Positions 6,678 through 9,436 of a stretch of DNA of 9,436 nucleotides are shown one piece after another. Under the pieces are notes generated by a model. That model had not been told where the DNA came from. It was given only the letters and a program-made list of their open reading frames with translations, and did not search any database. The stretch lies in the NCBI GenBank assembly GCA_011046295.1, contig DSAV01000191.1:1-9436 (forward strand). Reading direction: 5' to 3'. This DNA is from Deltaproteobacteria bacterium (GTDB lineage Bacteria > Desulfobacterota > Syntrophia > Syntrophales > Smithellaceae). Within the stretch, counting starts at the first letter, position 1. Every line of letters starts with the position of its first letter. A program made the position numbers and the translations under genes.

Positions 6678-7245
6678 TATAGCTAATTTTCTATTTGAAG
6701 TCGGCATGCTTAACAAAACGCCCCGCACCGGGTATCAATTTCTGGGAAGCGGCAAAGAATCAGTGTCGGAGCATATCTTACGCACCGTGTTTGTAGGTTA
6801 TGTGCTGTGCCAGATGGACGATTCATTGGATGAACAACGAGTGTTAAAAATGTGTTTATTTCACGATTTGCCGGAAGCGCGCACCGGCGATATGAATTAT
6901 GTTAATAAGAAATATGTGGAAGTGAACGAAGAAAAAGCCGTCAGGGAATTAACGGAAGAGGTTTTTTTCGGCTCCGATATAAAATCGGCGATAGAGGAAT
7001 TTAACAGCAAAGAAACTGATGAAGCCCTGAGCGTCGCGGACGCTGATCAGATAGCGCTTATTCTGCAGCTTAAGGAGTACGGTGATCTGGGAAATAAATA
7101 CGCTGAAGAATGGATTGGCTACGCGTTAAAAAGGCTCAATACAAATAACGCGAAAAAGCTGGCGGAGAAAATCATAAAAACGGATTTTTCCGACTGGTGG
7201 TTTAAGGAAAAAAACGACTGGTGGATAAATGGAAATAAAAAATGA
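6667..7245 (+). CDS. HD-domain 5'-deoxynucleotidase-like protein (YfbR/HDDC2 type)
   Basis: Metal-dependent phosphohydrolase of the HD superfamily, 192 residues, the usual size for the YfbR/HDDC2 group, whose known members dephosphorylate deoxynucleoside 5'-monophosphates in the cytosol. The HD metal ligands are visible: H36 in ESVSEH, H66-D67 in LFHDLPEARTGD (64-75), and D127 in VADADQIALILQLKEYG, matching the family's 'LDQ...E' helix. E70 and the TGD at 73-75 are further family residues. The start is either ATG at 6667 or 6670; GAAGGG (6659-6664) spaces better with 6670, which only removes one Met. The C-terminus carries a repeated DWW (176-178 and 184-186) encoded by a 10-bp direct repeat. 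The gene overlaps its upstream neighbour by 11 bases and its downstream neighbour by 17, so it sits in a tight operon. The exact nucleotide substrate cannot be read from sequence. Confidence 0.88.
   Translation: MMDSIANFLFEVGMLNKTPRTGYQFLGSGKESVSEHILRTVFVGYVLCQMDDSLDEQRVLKMCLFHDLPEARTGDMNYVNKKYVEVNEEKAVRELTEEVFFGSDIKSAIEEFNSKETDEALSVADADQIALILQLKEYGDLGNKYAEEWIGYALKRLNTNNAKKLAEKIIKTDFSDWWFKEKNDWWINGNKK
7191..7224 (+). repeat. 10-bp direct repeat at the 3' end of the HD-domain gene
   Basis: CGACTGGTGG occurs at 7191-7200 and again at 7215-7224, in the same reading frame, so the protein has two 'DWW' triplets eight residues apart. The second copy places GGTGG four bases before the ATG (7229) of the next gene, where it is the only sequence resembling a ribosome binding site. 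Confidence 0.6.
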
Positions 7246-7684
7246 AAGACGATTGAAGTATTATTCATTTGTCTTTGCAGTTGTCGCGCTTGCCGTCCTC
7301 ATAGCCTGCGGTGGACGAGTCGGACATGTTGTTATTTCTGAACCCGATGAATATCGCGTCGTTTATGAAGCAAATGAAGAAGTAATCCTCAGAGCGATAG
7401 CCGGAGTATTTTGGGAAAAAAGAATGGGAACAAATGTAACCATCAGAAAAGAAGATAACTATGTTAAAACGGATTATATTGTACAGGGTGATTGGAGGAC
7501 TAAAAGTCTGGCAAAGGTCAGAAAACTTAACTGGAAAGAAAGCGAAGTCCTGCTGTCTGTAATAACGGAAAAAAAGACCAAGTCAGGTTGGGAAATGCGC
7601 AGGCTTTTGGATAAGCAGCAATATTTAAACCTTTTTGGGACAATAGAATTAAGAATTTATGAGGAAATGGCCAAGAGAAAGTAG
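7229..7684 (+). CDS. Small lipoprotein of unknown function, 151 aa
   Basis: Unrecognised 151-residue lipoprotein. The N-terminus is basic (KNERRLK), followed by a hydrophobic run at 12-25 and the lipobox LIAC with Cys at 27, then Gly-Gly. The mature domain starts near 36 ('DEYRVVYEANEEVILRAIAGVFWEK') and continues with strand-like stretches (NVTIRKEDNYVKTDYIVQ; ESEVLLSVITEKK) and a charged C-terminus, compatible with a small alpha/beta periplasmic domain. The first 17 bases overlap the HD nucleotidase gene, and the only ribosome-binding-like sequence is a weak GGTGG four bases upstream. Expression probably depends on coupling to that gene. It is 30 bases before mscL. Its role beside a cytosolic nucleotidase is unclear; the shared operon may be only economy of space. 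Confidence 0.85.
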   Translation: MEIKNERRLKYYSFVFAVVALAVLIACGGRVGHVVISEPDEYRVVYEANEEVILRAIAGVFWEKRMGTNVTIRKEDNYVKTDYIVQGDWRTKSLAKVRKLNWKESEVLLSVITEKKTKSGWEMRRLLDKQQYLNLFGTIELRIYEEMAKRK

Positions 7685-7714
7685 TAATTAACTTTTCCGA
7701 AGAAAGGAGTAATT

Positions 7715-8131
7715 GTGAGTCCCCATAAAAAAATATCGGCTATTTTCGATGAGTTTAAAAATTTTGCATTAAAGGGCAATGTAGTGGATTTGGCCATCGG
7801 TGTTATCATCGGCGCCGCTTTCGGTAAAATTGTCGATTCTTTGGTCAAGAATATTATCATGCCGGTAATCAGCGTAATTCTTCCCGGCGAGCAAAGCTAC
7901 CTGGCCTGGAAGTGGGCAGTTAACGGCAAAGAGATACCCTATGGGCTTTTTATCGGAGAAATAGTAAATTTTCTTATTATTGCCCTGGCGCTTTATATTT
8001 TTATCGTTAAATTTATAGGTATGATTGTTAAAACAAAGAAGGAAGAAGCGGCTGCGCCTCCCGTTCTCACTAAAGAACAGCAGTTACTTACGGAAATTCG
8101 TGATTTACTTAAAGCCAGGCAGGCTGTTTAG
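7715..8131 (+). CDS. mscL: Large-conductance mechanosensitive channel MscL
   Basis: MscL, 138 residues (E. coli 136), complete. It forms a homopentameric inner-membrane pore that opens under high membrane tension and lets solutes out during hypo-osmotic shock. The N-terminal amphipathic helix and first membrane helix are unmistakable (FKNFALKGNVVDLAIGVIIGAAFGKIVDSLVKNIIMPVI, about 14-52, with the small-residue GVIIGAAFG packing motif). A periplasmic loop follows (57-76), then the second helix from PYGLFIGEIVNFLIIALALYIFIV (75-98). The cytoplasmic C-terminal helix with LTKEQQLLTEIRDLLKAR (118-135) is also conserved. The start is GTG at 7715, supported by AAAGGAG (7703-7709). It follows the lipoprotein gene by 30 bases and could be transcribed with that operon. 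Confidence 0.97.
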   Translation: MSPHKKISAIFDEFKNFALKGNVVDLAIGVIIGAAFGKIVDSLVKNIIMPVISVILPGEQSYLAWKWAVNGKEIPYGLFIGEIVNFLIIALALYIFIVKFIGMIVKTKKEEAAAPPVLTKEQQLLTEIRDLLKARQAV

Positions 8132-8159
8132 GCAAAAAAATGTTTTAGTATTGCTCTGG

Positions 8160-8225
8160 GGTTGCGTGCAACCGGGATAAGGGCGCAAGCCTGTTTGCTT
8201 ATCAACATTGCGGCAATATCGCCGC
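8160..8225 (+). other. Three consecutive hairpins in the leader of the hydrolase gene
   Basis: The 101-base gap after mscL can fold into three adjacent stems: GGTTGC/GCAACC (8160-8165 with 8168-8173, 2-base loop, so the innermost pair would open); GATAAG/CTTATC (8176-8181 with 8198-8203), enclosing either GGC-GCAA-GCC (8182-8191) or a competing GCAA/TTGC pairing (8185-8188 with 8195-8198); and GCGGC/GCCGC (8210-8214 with 8221-8225). The last stem ends 7 bases before the ATG at 8233, where a Shine-Dalgarno sequence would be expected and none is visible. No poly-T follows any stem, so these are not ordinary terminators. I do not recognise a known riboswitch. Confidence 0.45.
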
Positions 8226-8232
8226 ATAAATC

Positions 8233-9300
8233 ATGTCCCATATGAATATCCAAAGCCAAAATCAATCAGTACTATATAGAGTCAAGAATTCCATGGCCTT
8301 AATAACCCTTAATCGTCCGGAATTAGTAAATAGCCTCAATAGACGAATGGTTGATAGTATCAGCGAATTCATGAGGGAGTCATGGGAAGATGACAATTGC
8401 AAATTTATTGTATTTTTTGGAGCAGGCGATAAGGGGTTTTGTGCCGGGGGAGACGTTAAGGAGATTGCGCTCCAAATAAAAGAAGAGCGCTATGCTGATG
8501 TTGATATGTTTTTTCAGAATGAGTACACGCTTGATTTGATGGTGCACAATTCTCCGAAGCCTGTGGTAGTTATTGCGGATGGAATTACAATGGGCGGAGG
8601 TTTGGGAATCGCCGCCGGCGCAAGTATCGTTTTGGCGACAGAGCGTACGCGCATGGCTATGCCGGAGACTAGAATAGGTTTTTTCCCGGATGTCGGCGCA
8701 ACCGGTTGGCTGTTTTCGAAATCTCCCGCCGGTTATCCGGAATACCTGAGTCTTACCGGTTATGAAGTAAGCAAAAGAGAATGTGTTCGGCTGGGTTTAG
8801 CCACGCATTATCTGGCATCAAAAGATATTCCTCGCTTAATTTCCATAATGGAGAACTTTTCAGCAAGTGGCAGCGAGAGTAAAGAAAGATTGTCTGAAAA
8901 AATTATTGAAGAAATATCAAAATATCTTAATTCCGATATACCGGAAAAAAAAGATATGGATGAGTGGGTAGCCGCGTATTTTGCCGGGAAATCCGATTTA
9001 ATCGACATTCTGAATTCTCTGAAAAAATGCAATCAGCAGCAAAAACTCTGTGAAATAGTATTCGACAGTATCGCTCAGAGGTCTCCTACCGCGCTTGTCT
9101 TAACACTGAAATTATTACGTCACAACGAAAACAGACCTGTTGCGGATGTTTTTTTCACAGAACTTAAGGCCGCCGCCTTCATTACCAGGCACCATGATTA
9201 TATGGAAGGCATACGCGCGCGTCTGATTGATAAAGACGACCATCCGCGCTGGATACCTGATAGCATTGAGGAAGTTGATTTGAGGAAAGTTGAACTTTAA
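8233..9300 (+). CDS. 3-hydroxyisobutyryl-CoA hydrolase-type enzyme (crotonase superfamily, ECH_2/HIBCH)
   Basis: Cytosolic acyl-CoA hydrolase of the crotonase fold, 355 residues. Although the fold is that of enoyl-CoA hydratase, the details point to HIBCH, which hydrolyses 3-hydroxyisobutyryl-CoA in valine degradation. The oxyanion-hole segments are FCAGGDVK (69-76) and DGITMGGGLGIAAG (116-129). MPETRIGFFPDVGATGWL (143-160) carries E145 and D153, eight residues apart like the HIBCH catalytic pair. The C-terminal EGIRARLIDKDDHPRW (325-340) is a HIBCH hallmark, and the length fits HIBCH rather than the ~260-residue hydratases. Two ATGs are possible, 8233 and 8242; neither has a clear ribosome binding site. 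It stands apart from other acyl-CoA genes here, so its physiological substrate is open. The gene ends directly beside an IS30-type element, but its C-terminus appears complete. Confidence 0.9.
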   Translation: MSHMNIQSQNQSVLYRVKNSMALITLNRPELVNSLNRRMVDSISEFMRESWEDDNCKFIVFFGAGDKGFCAGGDVKEIALQIKEERYADVDMFFQNEYTLDLMVHNSPKPVVVIADGITMGGGLGIAAGASIVLATERTRMAMPETRIGFFPDVGATGWLFSKSPAGYPEYLSLTGYEVSKRECVRLGLATHYLASKDIPRLISIMENFSASGSESKERLSEKIIEEISKYLNSDIPEKKDMDEWVAAYFAGKSDLIDILNSLKKCNQQQKLCEIVFDSIAQRSPTALVLTLKLLRHNENRPVADVFFTELKAAAFITRHHDYMEGIRARLIDKDDHPRWIPDSIEEVDLRKVEL

Positions 9301-9314
9301 TTTTTTAAAAATTA
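9298..9314. repeat. Perfect AT palindrome at the junction between hydrolase gene and IS element
   Basis: Arms TAATTTTT (9298-9305) and AAAAATTA (9307-9314) flank a single central T. The left arm begins with the hydrolase stop codon TAA. It lies immediately before the probable end of the IS30-type element. It might be the insertion target, or a weak bidirectional termination signal. Confidence 0.5.
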
Positions 9315-9436
9315 GGCACTCTCAACCTTTTAGCGCAACACTTGTCGGTATACATCACAAGGTTTTTCCCAGTTCAAGATTTTTCTCGGTCTCCCATTTA
9401 ACATATTCTGGACTTTTTTGATCTCACGGCGGCTAA
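9315..9436 (-). mobile_element. IS30-family insertion sequence, one end only (continues beyond the window)
   Basis: The last 107 bases encode the end of an IS30-type transposase. The GGCACTCTCAACCTTTTAGC stretch from about 9315 spans the transposase stop codon, as expected where an IS30 terminal inverted repeat overlaps the gene end. The exact element boundary is inferred: it needs the other end, which lies to the right of the window. The left neighbour is the intact hydrolase gene, so the insertion is intergenic. Confidence 0.55.
9330..9436 (-). CDS. IS30-family transposase, C-terminal 34 residues (partial, cut by window edge)
   Basis: Read on the minus strand, an open frame enters from the right edge and stops at TAA (9332-9330). 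Its 34 residues end in MLNGRPRKILNWEKPCDVYR then QVLR. The LN-x-RPRK-x-L-x-W-x-x-P arrangement (codons at 9401-9369) is the C-terminal signature of IS30-family DDE transposases, usually written LNNRPRKxLGWxTPxE. This segment follows the third catalytic acidic residue, which lies outside the window along with the helix-turn-helix and the rest of the DDE core. No frameshift or stop interrupts the visible part, so the gene may be intact. Neighbouring chromosomal genes show no damage. Confidence 0.8.
   Translation of the reverse strand, partial: SRREIKKVQNMLNGRPRKILNWEKPCDVYRQVLR

Noticed and set aside
8233..9300. Calling the crotonase-fold protein an ordinary enoyl-CoA hydratase
   Set aside because: It is about 100 residues longer than typical hydratases and has the HIBCH pair E145/D153 and the EGIRARLIDKDDHPRW motif.

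Overview
This AT-rich bacterial window has the look of an anaerobic Desulfobacterota ('deltaproteobacterial', possibly syntrophic) genome. The grounds are a DUF4301 protein, a ThiI/MnmA-like thiolase with a CxxC pair, a DUF1385 membrane protein, a LysM periplasmic protein and a 3-hydroxyisobutyryl-CoA hydrolase-type enzyme. This taxonomic reading is inference from gene content only. I see no tRNA, rRNA, CRISPR array or phage module.

Layout. Positions 105-674 (minus) encode a small lipoprotein with a TTG start. A divergent intergenic region follows, then a DUF4301 protein at 856-2379 (plus). It converges, with only a 10-bp gap, on a PP-loop tRNA-thiolation-like enzyme at 2390-3361 (minus). Two more minus-strand genes follow: a secreted protein with two LysM domains (3467-5182) and a DUF1385 membrane protein (5326-6192). 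A divergent promoter region at 6193-6449 carries a good sigma70-type promoter on each strand. From it runs a compact plus-strand cluster with overlapping genes: a 75-residue coiled-coil-like protein (6450-6677), an HD-domain nucleotidase (6667-7245) and a small lipoprotein (7229-7684), followed after 30 bp by the mechanosensitive channel gene mscL (7715-8131). A 101-bp leader rich in hairpins separates mscL from a HIBCH-type hydrolase (8233-9300).

The right edge holds something easily missed. The last 107 bases encode, on the minus strand, the C-terminal end of an IS30-family transposase. The element continues past the window and abuts the hydrolase gene beside a perfect AT palindrome.

Most of the window is ordinary chromosome: envelope proteins (two lipoproteins, LysM protein, DUF1385 protein, MscL), nucleotide and RNA metabolism (HD nucleotidase, thiolase) and acyl-CoA metabolism. 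I find no clear multi-gene defence or novel system. The best leads are DUF4301 as a possible cryptic UDP-sugar-pyrophosphorylase-like enzyme, the three-cysteine thiolase with an apparent NFACT-type RNA-binding tail, the structured leader before the hydrolase, and the IS30 junction.
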